From positions 1-64,000 of the forward strand of contig CAWIOM010000005.1 in assembly GCA_963837735.1 (NCBI GenBank): a DNA stretch of 64,000 nucleotides. Direction: 5' to 3'. Shown here one piece after another: positions 20,051 to 27,721 of the stretch. Under the pieces are notes generated by a model that made no database searches, had not been told where the DNA came from, and worked only from the letters and a program-made list of their open reading frames with translations. Position 1 is the stretch's first letter. Each line of letters opens with the position of its first letter. The stretch is from VRUE01 sp963837735 (lineage in GTDB: Bacteria; Actinomycetota; Thermoleophilia; Solirubrobacterales; 70-9). The position numbers were made by a program, and so were the translations under genes.

Positions 20051-21604
20051 CTACCGCGTCGAGACCGTCCGCACCCGGTAGATGTGGAAGACCGCCTGCG
20101 GGCGACCCTTCTTGAAGCGCTTGGCATGGATCGTCTGGCGCACGTAGAGCAGCTTCTTGCTCGAGTGCTTGGCCATCTTCGCCACCGTCTTCTTGAACTT
20201 CGGCTTCACCTTCAGCGCCGCCACCTTCCACTTGGTCGGCTTTTGCTTGGCCGAGACCGCGGCCGTGATCGGCGCTCCCGGCCTGCAATGACGGTGGCCG
20301 TGGCTGCGGGTGCAGACCGTCTTCACGGTCGTGCCCGCCGCGGTGCCCTGGCAGGCCGGCTTGAAGCGCGCCGGGCACTTGAGTCGCAGGTAGAGGCTCG
20401 TGCCGTCGAAGAGCGCCGTGTTGAAGTCTGGCGGCTGCGGCGACCCAACCTGATGAGGCGCGCTGGTCTGCGAGGCGGACCCGGCCGGGTTGCTCCCGGT
20501 CACCGTGCAGGTGTAGCTGCCTGCCGTGGCAGCTTCGATCGTGTCCGCCGTGGCGCCGGGGACTTCGGCGCCATCGCGGCTCCACCCGTAGGAGAAGGCC
20601 TGTGGCGCCTGGTAGGCGTGCGCCTCGAAGACGTCCCCGACCCAGCTCCCCTGCGAGCAGGACAGGGTCGACTTGATCGCCGAGCCGCCGCTGATCGTCG
20701 GCGCCCCGCTCCCCGATGGAGCCTTCTGAAGAATCGGGAAGGCAGGTCCTTCGACGGGGGCACCGGAGGTCGAGATCGGACCGCCTCCGCTGCCGTTCAG
20801 GGCCGCCATCGCGAGGCTGCCCGAGTTGTTGGCCCAGTAGGCCTCACCCAGGGAGGGGTCGAGTGCCAGCCCCCATGCGGCCGTGGTCGTCGCCCCGGGG
20901 GTGGCGAGCGGGGCTCCCCCGCTTCCGTCGAGGTTTGCGACGCCGATCCCAGGGCCGCCCGTTTCAGTCCAGTAGATCTTCCTCGTCCCCGGGTCGATCG
21001 CCACCCCGGCGGGCCCGCTGGGTTCGATTCCCGGCGTCGGCAGGTCGCCACCCCCTCCGCTGCCGTCGAGGTTGGCGAAGGAGATCGATGCTTCGTTGTA
21101 GTTCGCCCAGTAGAGCCGCCCGCTCGTCGGGTCGACGGCGACTCCGGACGGACCCTTCACCGTCGCTCCGGAGGTGTTCAGGTCGCCTCCGCCGCCGCCG
21201 TCGAGGTTGGCGAAGGAGATCGATCCCGGGATCGAGTCATTGGCCCAGTAGATCCTCCGCAGGGCGGGATAGATTGCGAGGCCGTCGGGGGCTTCCACCG
21301 TCGCCGAGCCGGTGTCGAGAGTGCCGCCGCCACCGCCCCCGAGGTTCACGAAGCCGATCGTGGAACCGGCCTCGTTCGTGTAATAGAGCCGCCCGGTCCC
21401 CGAGTCGATGGCCAGCCCGGCTGGGTTTTCGGCGGCGTCGAAGACGGTTCCCCCTCCGCTCCCGTCAAGGGCGGCGAACGAGATTGCGGTGCCGTTGTCG
21501 TTCCCCCACAGGATTCGGTCGGACCCCTGTGCCGGAGATGCCAGCGCCGCGGTCGCGATCGGCAGGGCAAGCGACACCAGGAGGCGCCAGTGCCTGAAGA
21601 TCAT
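20051..21604 (-). CDS. Secreted YWTD-type beta-propeller with Ig-like domain
   Basis: Intact, 517 residues. Signal peptide MIFRHWRLLVSLALPIATAALASPAQG. Six blades carry the repeat G(R)(L/I)YW(A/T)N...I.faNLDGSGGG (LYYTNEAGST, RIYWANDS, RLYWANYN, KIYWTETG, EAYWANNS), the low-density-lipoprotein-receptor YWTD signature. An Ig-like domain follows (CSQGSWVG...YSYGWSRDG, SYTCTVTGSNPAGSASQTS), then a region with paired Cys and a Lys-rich end (KPKFKKTVAKMAKHSSKK). Start chosen at ATG 21604, with AGAGGG seven bases upstream. Exported; probably a binding or adhesion protein. Divergent from ppdK. Confidence 0.82.
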   Translation of the reverse strand: MIFRHWRLLVSLALPIATAALASPAQGSDRILWGNDNGTAISFAALDGSGGGTVFDAAENPAGLAIDSGTGRLYYTNEAGSTIGFVNLGGGGGGTLDTGSATVEAPDGLAIYPALRRIYWANDSIPGSISFANLDGGGGGDLNTSGATVKGPSGVAVDPTSGRLYWANYNEASISFANLDGSGGGGDLPTPGIEPSGPAGVAIDPGTRKIYWTETGGPGIGVANLDGSGGAPLATPGATTTAAWGLALDPSLGEAYWANNSGSLAMAALNGSGGGPISTSGAPVEGPAFPILQKAPSGSGAPTISGGSAIKSTLSCSQGSWVGDVFEAHAYQAPQAFSYGWSRDGAEVPGATADTIEAATAGSYTCTVTGSNPAGSASQTSAPHQVGSPQPPDFNTALFDGTSLYLRLKCPARFKPACQGTAAGTTVKTVCTRSHGHRHCRPGAPITAAVSAKQKPTKWKVAALKVKPKFKKTVAKMAKHSSKKLLYVRQTIHAKRFKKGRPQAVFHIYRVRTVSTR

Positions 21605-21773
21605 CCCTCCACCCTCTTTCCCCCTTGCGGCCGGATACTTCCGCTTTGGGATTGGGATTCCTGACAGGCTAACCGCCGCTCGCCGGTCAAGCAACCCCCG
21701 CTGGGCCACGCAGCCGGGCGACTTCCGCGATCGTCGGGGCCTGGCGGGGCCCAAACGCGTAACACTTGGCGGA

Positions 21774-24440
21774 ATGGTGGACGCGCCGAAGTACGTGTAC
21801 CGGTTCGCCGAGGGCTCGCGGGAGATGCGCGACCTGCTCGGGGGCAAGGGCGCAAATATCGCCGAGATGGCGAGCTTGGGCGAGCCTGTGGTCGTCCCGC
21901 CCGGGTTCACCGTCACCACGGAGGCCTGCATCGCCTACCTCGAGGGGGGCGGGGCAATCTCGGCGCGGCTCCAGGATCAGGTCGACACCGCCATGGCGGA
22001 GCTGCAGAGCGAGGCGGGCAGATCGCTCGGGGACTCCGAGGACCCGTTGCTCGTCTCGGTCCGCTCGGGCGCCCGCGAATCGATGCCGGGGATGATGGAC
22101 ACCGTTCTCAACCTCGGCCTCGGCGAGAAGTCCGTCGCCGGCCTGGCGGCGCGGACGGGCAACGAGCGCTTCGCCTGGGACTCCTATCGCCGCTTCGTGC
22201 AGATGTTCGGCAACGTCGTCTCCGGAATCGACGGGATGCACTTCGAGCGGGCGATCCGGGCGGTGAAGGACGAGCGGGGCGTGTCGCTGGACACCGACCT
22301 CGGCCCCGAGGACCTGCGCCGCCTGGTCGAGGACTTCAAGCGAATCTTCGGCGAGCAGACCGGCGAGGATTTCCCACAGGACCCACGGGCGCAGCTGACG
22401 CGGGCCGTTGGCGCGGTCTTCGGCTCCTGGAACGGCGCTCGCGCGGTCGAATACCGGCGCCTCAACGGCATTCCCGACGACTGGGGGACGGCGGTCAACG
22501 TGCAGCAGATGGTCTTCGGCAACATGGGCGACCGATCCGGGTCGGGGGTCGCCTTCAGCCGGGACGAGATCAGCGGCGCGCCCCAGCCCTCCGGGGACTT
22601 CCTCCTCAACGCGCAGGGGGAGGACGTCGTCTCGGGGACCCGCGACACAGGCGACCTCACCCGGATGGCCGCGAGCCTGCCCGAGGCCCACGAACGCCTG
22701 ATCGAGATCATCGGGATGCTCGAGCGCCACTTCGGCGACATGCAGGACGTTGAGTTCACGGTCGAGGAGGGCACCCTCTACATGCTCCAGACGCGGACCG
22801 CGAAGCGCCCCCCGCATGCCGCCGTCAGGGTCGCCGTCGACATGGTCGGGGAGGGCCTGATCGACCGCGAGGACGCGATCTCCAACATCGACGCGTCGAA
22901 ACTGGAGGCGCTGCTTCACCCCGGCTTCGACCCCGACTTCGAGTTCGAGGTGCTGGCCAGCGGCGTGCCGGCGTCCCCCGGTGCCGCCAAGGGGGCGATC
23001 GTCTTCGACGCTGAGCGTGCGGTGGAGCGCGCCGGTCGGGGGGAGGACGTGATCCTGGCCCGCCCGTTCACCGAGGCAGACGACGTCGCCGGCTTCGACG
23101 CCGCCCGCGGCATCGTCACCTCCGAGGGCGGCAAGGCCTCACACGCGGCGCTGGTGGCCCGCGGCATGGGGCGCCCCTGCATCTGTGGCGTCTCGGCGCT
23201 GGAGATCGATCTCGAGGACCGGGCGATGAGCGTCGACGGCGTCGTCCTGCGCGAGGGCGACCGGATCGCCATCGACGGCGCTGCCGGGACCCTCAGCATC
23301 CAGGACGTGCCGATGGTGCCGGCGGAGATGGATGAGTTCTTCCGTACCGTCCTCGAGTGGTCCGACGAGCTGCGCAGGCTCGGCGTCCGCGCCAACGCCG
23401 ACCGCCCCGACGATGCGGAGGAGGCGCGCCGCTTCGGCGCCGCCGGCGTCGGGCTCTGCCGCACAGAGCACATGTTCTTCGGCGACGATCGCCAGGCCAA
23501 GGTCCAGGCGATGATCATGGCCGAGGAGGAGGCCGGCCGTCGCGCCGCGCTGGCCGAGCTGGAGCCGCTGCAGAGGGGCGACTTCGAAGGGCTGCTGGAG
23601 GCGATGCCGGGGAAGCCGGTGACGATCAGGCTTCTGGACCCGCCCCTGCACGAGTTCCTGCCCCGGGCAGAGGAGCTGGCGTTGGAGATCGAGAGGCGGG
23701 CCGGCGATGCCGAGGTCGAGGCGCTCGAGCGCCAGCTGCAGCGGGTCCGCCAGCTGGAGGAGACCAACCCGATGCTGGGCACCCGCGGCTGCCGCCTCGG
23801 CGTGCTCTTCCCGGAGATCTACGAGATGCAGGTGCGGGCGATCGCGGCCGCCGCCTGCGCCGTGCGCGACCGGAGCCAGGCCCCTCCGGAGGTCGAGATC
23901 ATGATCCCGCTGGTCGACTTCGAGCGCGAGCTGGCGGAGATGCGGAAGCTTGTGGTGCGCAGCGCGTCGGAGGCCTTCGAGCAGATCGGCGCTGAGCCGA
24001 TCGGCTTCGCGATCGGGACGATGGTCGAGCTGCCGCGGGCCTGCCTGGTCGCCGACCGGCTGGCCGAGCACGCGGACTTCTTCAGCTTCGGCACCAACGA
24101 CCTGACGCAGACGGCGCTCGGGCTCTCACGCGACGACTCCGAGGGGCGCTTCCTCGGCGAGTACCTGAGGCGCCGGATCATCGACCGCAGCCCGTTCGAG
24201 ACGATCGACACCGACGGCGTCGGGGCGCTGGTGAGGACAGCGGTGGACAGGGGCCGCGGCAGCCGCTCCGAGCTCGGGCTGGGGATCTGCGGGGAGCACG
24301 GCGGCGATCCCGACAGCATCGCCTTCTTCCACGACGTCGGCCTCGACTACGTCAGCTGCTCGCCCTTCAGGGTCCCGATCGCCCGGGTCGCCGCCGCCCA
24401 GGCCGCGATCGCCGAGCGTCGTTCCGACGGCGACTCCTAG
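21774..24440 (+). CDS. ppdK: Pyruvate, phosphate dikinase
   Basis: 888 residues, the usual length. It interconverts pyruvate + ATP + Pi and phosphoenolpyruvate + AMP + PPi in the cytoplasm, serving gluconeogenesis or PPi-linked glycolysis. The N-terminal ATP-grasp part has LGGKGANIAEM, VSVRSGARESMPGMMDTVLNLG and QMVFGNMG. The swivelling domain carries EGGKASHAALVARGMG with the phosphorylated His at about residue 457. The C-terminal PEP/pyruvate barrel has GLCRTEHMFF, TRGCRLG, FGTNDLTQTALGLSRDD and the catalytic Cys at about 839 in GICGEHGG. Start chosen at ATG 21774 (MVDAPKYVYRF); the frame is open upstream but runs antisense to the propeller gene. Its stop overlaps that of the convergent LapA-type gene in CTAG. 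Frame intact. Confidence 0.96.
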   Translation: MVDAPKYVYRFAEGSREMRDLLGGKGANIAEMASLGEPVVVPPGFTVTTEACIAYLEGGGAISARLQDQVDTAMAELQSEAGRSLGDSEDPLLVSVRSGARESMPGMMDTVLNLGLGEKSVAGLAARTGNERFAWDSYRRFVQMFGNVVSGIDGMHFERAIRAVKDERGVSLDTDLGPEDLRRLVEDFKRIFGEQTGEDFPQDPRAQLTRAVGAVFGSWNGARAVEYRRLNGIPDDWGTAVNVQQMVFGNMGDRSGSGVAFSRDEISGAPQPSGDFLLNAQGEDVVSGTRDTGDLTRMAASLPEAHERLIEIIGMLERHFGDMQDVEFTVEEGTLYMLQTRTAKRPPHAAVRVAVDMVGEGLIDREDAISNIDASKLEALLHPGFDPDFEFEVLASGVPASPGAAKGAIVFDAERAVERAGRGEDVILARPFTEADDVAGFDAARGIVTSEGGKASHAALVARGMGRPCICGVSALEIDLEDRAMSVDGVVLREGDRIAIDGAAGTLSIQDVPMVPAEMDEFFRTVLEWSDELRRLGVRANADRPDDAEEARRFGAAGVGLCRTEHMFFGDDRQAKVQAMIMAEEEAGRRAALAELEPLQRGDFEGLLEAMPGKPVTIRLLDPPLHEFLPRAEELALEIERRAGDAEVEALERQLQRVRQLEETNPMLGTRGCRLGVLFPEIYEMQVRAIAAAACAVRDRSQAPPEVEIMIPLVDFERELAEMRKLVVRSASEAFEQIGAEPIGFAIGTMVELPRACLVADRLAEHADFFSFGTNDLTQTALGLSRDDSEGRFLGEYLRRRIIDRSPFETIDTDGVGALVRTAVDRGRGSRSELGLGICGEHGGDPDSIAFFHDVGLDYVSCSPFRVPIARVAAAQAAIAERRSDGDS

Positions 24441-24685
24441 GACTTGTCGTTGCGCTGGCGCTCGTCGCGGCGGTGGCGACGCAGGACCGGCGCCGCGTAG
24501 CCGATCAGGGCGCCGATCGCGACGGCGACCAGCAGGGTGACGATCAGCGGCGCGTCGACGCTGACGAAGAGCACGTCGATCCGCACCTGTTGGGAGTTCT
24601 GCAGGGCGACGATCAGGACGAGGGCGACGAGGATGCCGATTCCCCAGCCACGCCAGTTGGTCTGCGACTTCTCGCTCGGCGACAT
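24437..24685 (-). CDS. LapA-domain small membrane protein
   Basis: 82 residues: an N-terminal polar segment, a first membrane helix (GWGIGILVALVLIVALQNSQQV), the hallmark RIDVLFVSVDAPLIVTLL, a second helix, and a basic C-terminus (RRHRRDERQRNDKS). This is the LapA (DUF1049) two-helix layout with the NSQ(Q)VxIxxLF motif. The role in envelope assembly is established only in Proteobacteria. Its TAG (24437-24439) overlaps ppdK's TAG in the palindrome CTAG. Divergent from the cupin gene, with a gap of 102 bases. Confidence 0.83.
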   Translation of the reverse strand: MSPSEKSQTNWRGWGIGILVALVLIVALQNSQQVRIDVLFVSVDAPLIVTLLVAVAIGALIGYAAPVLRRHRRDERQRNDKS

Positions 24686-24787
24686 CGCGGCTAGCTTAGC
24701 CGGGCGCGGACGCAGGTGGGACGGCTGGGACGGCTTCCGTCCGGCCTTCGGGCCGGACGCCCGACGGGTCGTTTTAGACTGGGGCCC

Positions 24788-25399
24788 ATGTCCCATCCCG
24801 ACCCCCGTGGGGAGCCCGACCGCAGGCCGATCGAGGTCGGCGAGGTCTGGGATAACCCGGTCACCGGCGAGTACGCGAAGGTCCTCGAGCTGCCCTGGGC
24901 GAACGCCGAGGGTCGGGCCGTCGCCGAGTTGCGGGCTGTGCCGGGTGCACGGGTGGTCGGAGAGCACTTCCATCCCGCGCTCCGCGAGCGCTTCACGGTG
25001 CTCGAGGGCGAGCTGACCGTGCTCCGCGACCGGCAGCGCTCGACCCTCGGCAGCGGGGAGACGGCGGACGTGAGCCCGGGCGTCTGGCACGACTGGTGGA
25101 ACGAGAGCGAGGTCGACGCGATCGTCCGCGTCGAAGTCACTCCCGGGGAGCGCTTCGTGCACATGATCGAGACCCTCTTCGGCCTCGCCCGCGAGGGACA
25201 CGTCAACGCAAAGGGAATGCCGAGCCCGCTGCAGATGGCGCTGCTCGGCGCCGAGTTCTCCGACGTGGTCGTCTTTCGCCGGCCGCCCCCGACCCTCCAG
25301 CGGGCGATCTTCGGGGCCCTCGGCCCGCTCGCCCGCGCCCGCGGCTACCGACCCACCTACCCCGGGCTCTCGCGGACGACGATGGCGCCCCGCGCCTGA
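24788..25399 (+). CDS. Cupin-domain protein
   Basis: 203 residues from ATG 24788. Cupin motif 1 is visible as GARVVGEHFHPALRERFTVLEGEL (split here: HFHP, E at +4, then VLEGEL) and motif 2 as DVSPGVWHDWWN, so the metal ligands His, His, Glu and His are all present. The C-terminus is helical (MIETLFGLAREGHV, LQMALLGAEF). Single-cupin proteins bind a divalent metal and can be enzymes or sugar- or metabolite-binding proteins; the substrate is not evident. Frame intact; stands alone. Confidence 0.82.
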   Translation: MSHPDPRGEPDRRPIEVGEVWDNPVTGEYAKVLELPWANAEGRAVAELRAVPGARVVGEHFHPALRERFTVLEGELTVLRDRQRSTLGSGETADVSPGVWHDWWNESEVDAIVRVEVTPGERFVHMIETLFGLAREGHVNAKGMPSPLQMALLGAEFSDVVVFRRPPPTLQRAIFGALGPLARARGYRPTYPGLSRTTMAPRA

Positions 25400-25414
25400 G
25401 CCCCACGGCGGAGG

Positions 25415-25556
25415 GAAAAGCAAACGACCCGAAGGAGCAGGGAGCTCCTCCGGGCCATGATGTTTGCGTCCAACAAAGGGATCGAGCCGCACAGGGAATG
25501 GACGGGGCGACCCCGGGCTGGTACCAGCTGCGAGCTTGCGTGGTGTGCCTCTCGCT
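25415..25556 (-). ncRNA. Candidate small RNA (~140 nt) between promoter and terminator
   Basis: No credible protein lies here, yet the minus strand has a strong promoter (25563-25591) and, about 140 bases later, a terminator-like structure. Its outer arms GCAAAC/GTTTGC (25420-25467) enclose paired CCCG/CGGG and GGAGC/GCTCC and are followed on the minus strand by CTTTTCCC. Inside the transcript are a 12-base palindrome, GCTGGTACCAGC, and a GGGG-CGA-CCCC hairpin. I do not recognise 6S, SRP, tmRNA or RNase P features. It could instead be a long leader with no gene behind it. Confidence 0.5.
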
Positions 25557-25562
25557 CCACCT

Positions 25563-25591
25563 ATGAGAACAGACGCATACCGATTTGTCAA
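25563..25591 (-). promoter_or_regulatory. Promoter element E1 (TTGACA-17-TCTCAT)
   Basis: On the minus strand TTGACA (25586-25591) is followed after exactly 17 bases by TCTCAT (25563-25568). The spacer ends CGTCTGT, matching the ends of the spacers in E2-E4. It faces the candidate small RNA, with an expected start near 25556. Confidence 0.65.
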
Positions 25592-25662
25592 GGGATTTTT
25601 GCCTTAACGGCATTAAGAGGCCACTTCAAGGGAACATCCATATACCTCTCGCATTTTTCGGT

Positions 25663-26160
25663 TCAGAGCGCCGCCGACCAGCGGCACGCTTCCGCGAAGC
25701 CCACATAGGGCAGAAGCGCGAGAAAGACCAGGTCCGGGTCTCCGTCGGCGAGCGACTCGATCGTCCCCGACCGCACGTGGCGGCAGACGATTGCCGCGAT
25801 CACCCAGACGACCGATGCGTCGCTCGAGGCGGGCAGCGCCTCCGCTCGCGGGGCCCCGGAGCCGAGCAGAGCGGCGAACCGGGCGATCATCTCCGGGTAG
25901 CCGGACCCCTCCTGCCGCTCGACGGCCCGGGAATCGACCGTCAGGGCGCGCGCCGCCGCCGGGTTGTCGATCGCGAACTCGATCGTCGCGTTGATTCCGG
26001 CGGCGATCCTCGCCGGCCACTCGTCGTGCGTGCCGCAGGCTGCGGAGACGGCGGCCTCCAAATCGGAGGCCGCCGTCTCGAACGCATCCGCATCCCCCGT
26101 CCCGCGCCCCCCAAGTCCGAGCTCGACCCGCACAGCTGTGTCCTCCGCGCATAGGTTCAT
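25663..26160 (-). CDS. TetR-like ligand-binding protein lacking the helix-turn-helix
   Basis: About 165 residues from ATG 26160 (MNLCAEDTAVRVEL). The sequence aligns by pattern with the C-terminal half of the neighbouring TetR proteins: DEWPARIAAGINATIEFAIDNPAAARALTVDS, RFAALLGSG, VVWVIAAIVCRHVRSGTIESL and the shared ending LVFLALLPYVGFAEACR. The N-terminal DNA-binding helices (the TFYxHF signature) are missing; only about 30 unrelated residues precede the domain. A longer frame would start at 26205, inside the promoter's -10, so it was not chosen. It may be a decayed regulator or a genuine one-domain protein that titrates ligand or partners. Promoter E2 lies 29-64 bases upstream. Confidence 0.62.
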   Translation of the reverse strand: MNLCAEDTAVRVELGLGGRGTGDADAFETAASDLEAAVSAACGTHDEWPARIAAGINATIEFAIDNPAAARALTVDSRAVERQEGSGYPEMIARFAALLGSGAPRAEALPASSDASVVWVIAAIVCRHVRSGTIESLADGDPDLVFLALLPYVGFAEACRWSAAL

Positions 26161-26195
26161 CGACTGGTGCCGCCCCCTTGCAGTAGGTCGCCGAT

Positions 26196-26224
26196 ATAAG
26201 AACATAGGCGGACCCTAGTGTCAA
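26196..26224 (-). promoter_or_regulatory. Promoter element E2 (TTGACA-17-TCTTAT)
   Basis: On the minus strand TTGACA (26219-26224) and TCTTAT (26196-26201) are 17 bases apart; the spacer contains GGTCCGCCTATGT. The expected start near 26189 gives the TetR-like gene a leader of about 29 bases. Confidence 0.7.
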
Positions 26225-26366
26225 GCGACTAAATTGGCACTCTGCCGTACTACAAGGGCAACTACGCCCCTATATTCGGCTCTAGTAGAGCGCAAAAACG
26301 CCTCTCCAGGCTGCCGCGCACCAACAGTCAGGTATATGGCGTACCGGGAAGTGCGGAGCGGCCGAA

Positions 26367-27152
26367 TCAGCGGGCGCGGCAGCTGCGCACCGTTTCGGTG
26401 GTCAGCTGGCGGCCGCCGGCGAAGGTGTAGATCGCCCGGGCGAAGGAGAGAAAGCCGGCTGTGAAGTTCGGCGGCACCGGGCAGGAGGCGCTCAGGTAGC
26501 TGCGCGCCTCGCCGTTGTGGTGGAAGTTGCGGGAGACGTCGATCTGGAAGTTGGCGACGTGGGGCCAGGGACCCACCGAGCGCCGGATCGTCGTCACCAG
26601 GACCGTGCGGAAGGAGCCCTTGTTGCGGCGCACGGTGAAGGGGATGATGAAGGAGACCGGCGGGTCGGGGGTGTAGGCGTGGACGAGAACCGCCGGCTGC
26701 TTTGCCTTCGTCTTGCCGTTGAAGGCGAGCAGGTGGGCGTGGACGCCGAACGGCTGCTGGTTGGGGACGAAGATCTCGGCGTCGAGGTTGCCCTTGCCGA
26801 CCAGGGAGCCGCCGCAGGCGCTCATCGCCTGGCGGCTGTCGGTGCTGCGCAGCCGCACCTGCGGGCAGACGGGCAGCCCGTGGGTGTCGAGACGGCCGCG
26901 CCAGGCGAGTTCCAGCTTGATCCAGTTGACCCGCGGGATCGGCGAGCCGTCGGTCGTGTGGACGCCGCCGAGCAGGTGGACGGCGACCGGCGCCGGCCGG
27001 TCTCGGGGAAGCGCTTTCGGTGTGATGCCGCCGTCGAGGGTGACGATCAGGTTGCCCTGCTGGGAGCGCTCGGCGCCCGCATCGACAGAGAACAGCGAGA
27101 GCAGGGCGACGGCGACGAGGGTGAGGAGGGCCCACGCGCGTCGCGTGGTCAA
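26367..27152 (-). CDS. Small secreted protein, paralogue of 15821-16630
   Basis: 261 residues from a TTG at 27152 that overlaps the upstream stop as TTGA; no ATG fits the signal peptide (TTRRAWALLTLVAVALLSLFSVDAGAE). The mature part begins NLIVTLDGGITPKALPRDRPAPVAV, has CGGSLVGKGNL in the middle and YLSASCPVPPNF then ETVRSCRAR at the end, giving paired Cys residues. Layout and motifs match the protein at 15821-16630. Frame intact. Likely exported; function unknown. The B proteins carry a similar 'C...xIGxAxA then one-strand' segment, so a distant relation is possible. Confidence 0.72.
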   Translation of the reverse strand: MTTRRAWALLTLVAVALLSLFSVDAGAERSQQGNLIVTLDGGITPKALPRDRPAPVAVHLLGGVHTTDGSPIPRVNWIKLELAWRGRLDTHGLPVCPQVRLRSTDSRQAMSACGGSLVGKGNLDAEIFVPNQQPFGVHAHLLAFNGKTKAKQPAVLVHAYTPDPPVSFIIPFTVRRNKGSFRTVLVTTIRRSVGPWPHVANFQIDVSRNFHHNGEARSYLSASCPVPPNFTAGFLSFARAIYTFAGGRQLTTETVRSCRAR

Positions 27153-27655
27153 AACCCGTACCTCGAGAACTTGAAGCTGCAGTAGTCGAAGCCGAAGGCG
27201 AGCGTGACGTTGTTCGCGAGGTTGCCGTTGTGGATGAAGCGGGAGGTCAGCCGCTGGGCCTTGATCGTGTGGCTCCTGCGCAGCTGGTCGGTGATTTCCT
27301 GGAGGTACTGCTCCTGGCGGTTGAGGTAGACGAACCACTGCCTGAGCTTGTCGGTGTCGGCCGCGGGCCGCGACACGCGGCCGATCTTCTTGATCGTGCC
27401 GCCGAAGATCACCGCGCCCTTGTGGAACTTGCGGACGGCGACCGGCAGCCGGTCCGGGTAGCGGACGTCGGTGCGCACGCCCTTCATCGCCCGCCGCGTG
27501 GCTTCGGCCCGCGGCTTGCACATCCCCTCGAGGCGATTCACGTATTCGTCGCGGCTGAGGACTTCGGTGTCGGCCAGGGACGCAGAAGCGCCGGCGAGCA
27601 CGAATGCCGCCATCGCGATCACGCATACCCCGGTTAGCGATCCCACTCGACCCAC
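27149..27655 (-). CDS. Small secreted helical protein, coupled to the gene downstream
   Basis: 168 residues with a signal peptide (VCVIAMAAFVLAGASASLA). The mature protein is mostly helical and charged (RDEYVNRLEGMCKPRAEATRRAMKGV, LRQWFVYLNRQEQYLQEITDQL), ending with two aromatic-rich strands (GFDYCSFKFSRYGF). Two Cys, one near each end, could form a disulfide. No family recognised. Its TGA overlaps the TTG start of the following secreted protein, so the two are probably made together. It lies 66 bases from the MMPL gene start region on the same strand, and co-transcription with it is not excluded. Confidence 0.72.
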   Translation of the reverse strand: MGRVGSLTGVCVIAMAAFVLAGASASLADTEVLSRDEYVNRLEGMCKPRAEATRRAMKGVRTDVRYPDRLPVAVRKFHKGAVIFGGTIKKIGRVSRPAADTDKLRQWFVYLNRQEQYLQEITDQLRRSHTIKAQRLTSRFIHNGNLANNVTLAFGFDYCSFKFSRYGF

Positions 27656-27721
27656 TCCGCTTTCAACAACTTCCCTGTTAACCGCAAATTAAGCCAGCTC
27701 GGCCCCCTACACCTTACCCGG

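Noticed and set aside
21408..21773. N-terminal extension of pyruvate phosphate dikinase
   Set aside because: The extra 122 codons are antisense to the YWTD propeller gene and not needed; ATG 21774 gives the normal length.
24437..25591. A 384-codon minus-strand frame including the LapA-type gene
   Set aside because: Everything upstream of 24685 is antisense to the cupin gene and lacks protein character.
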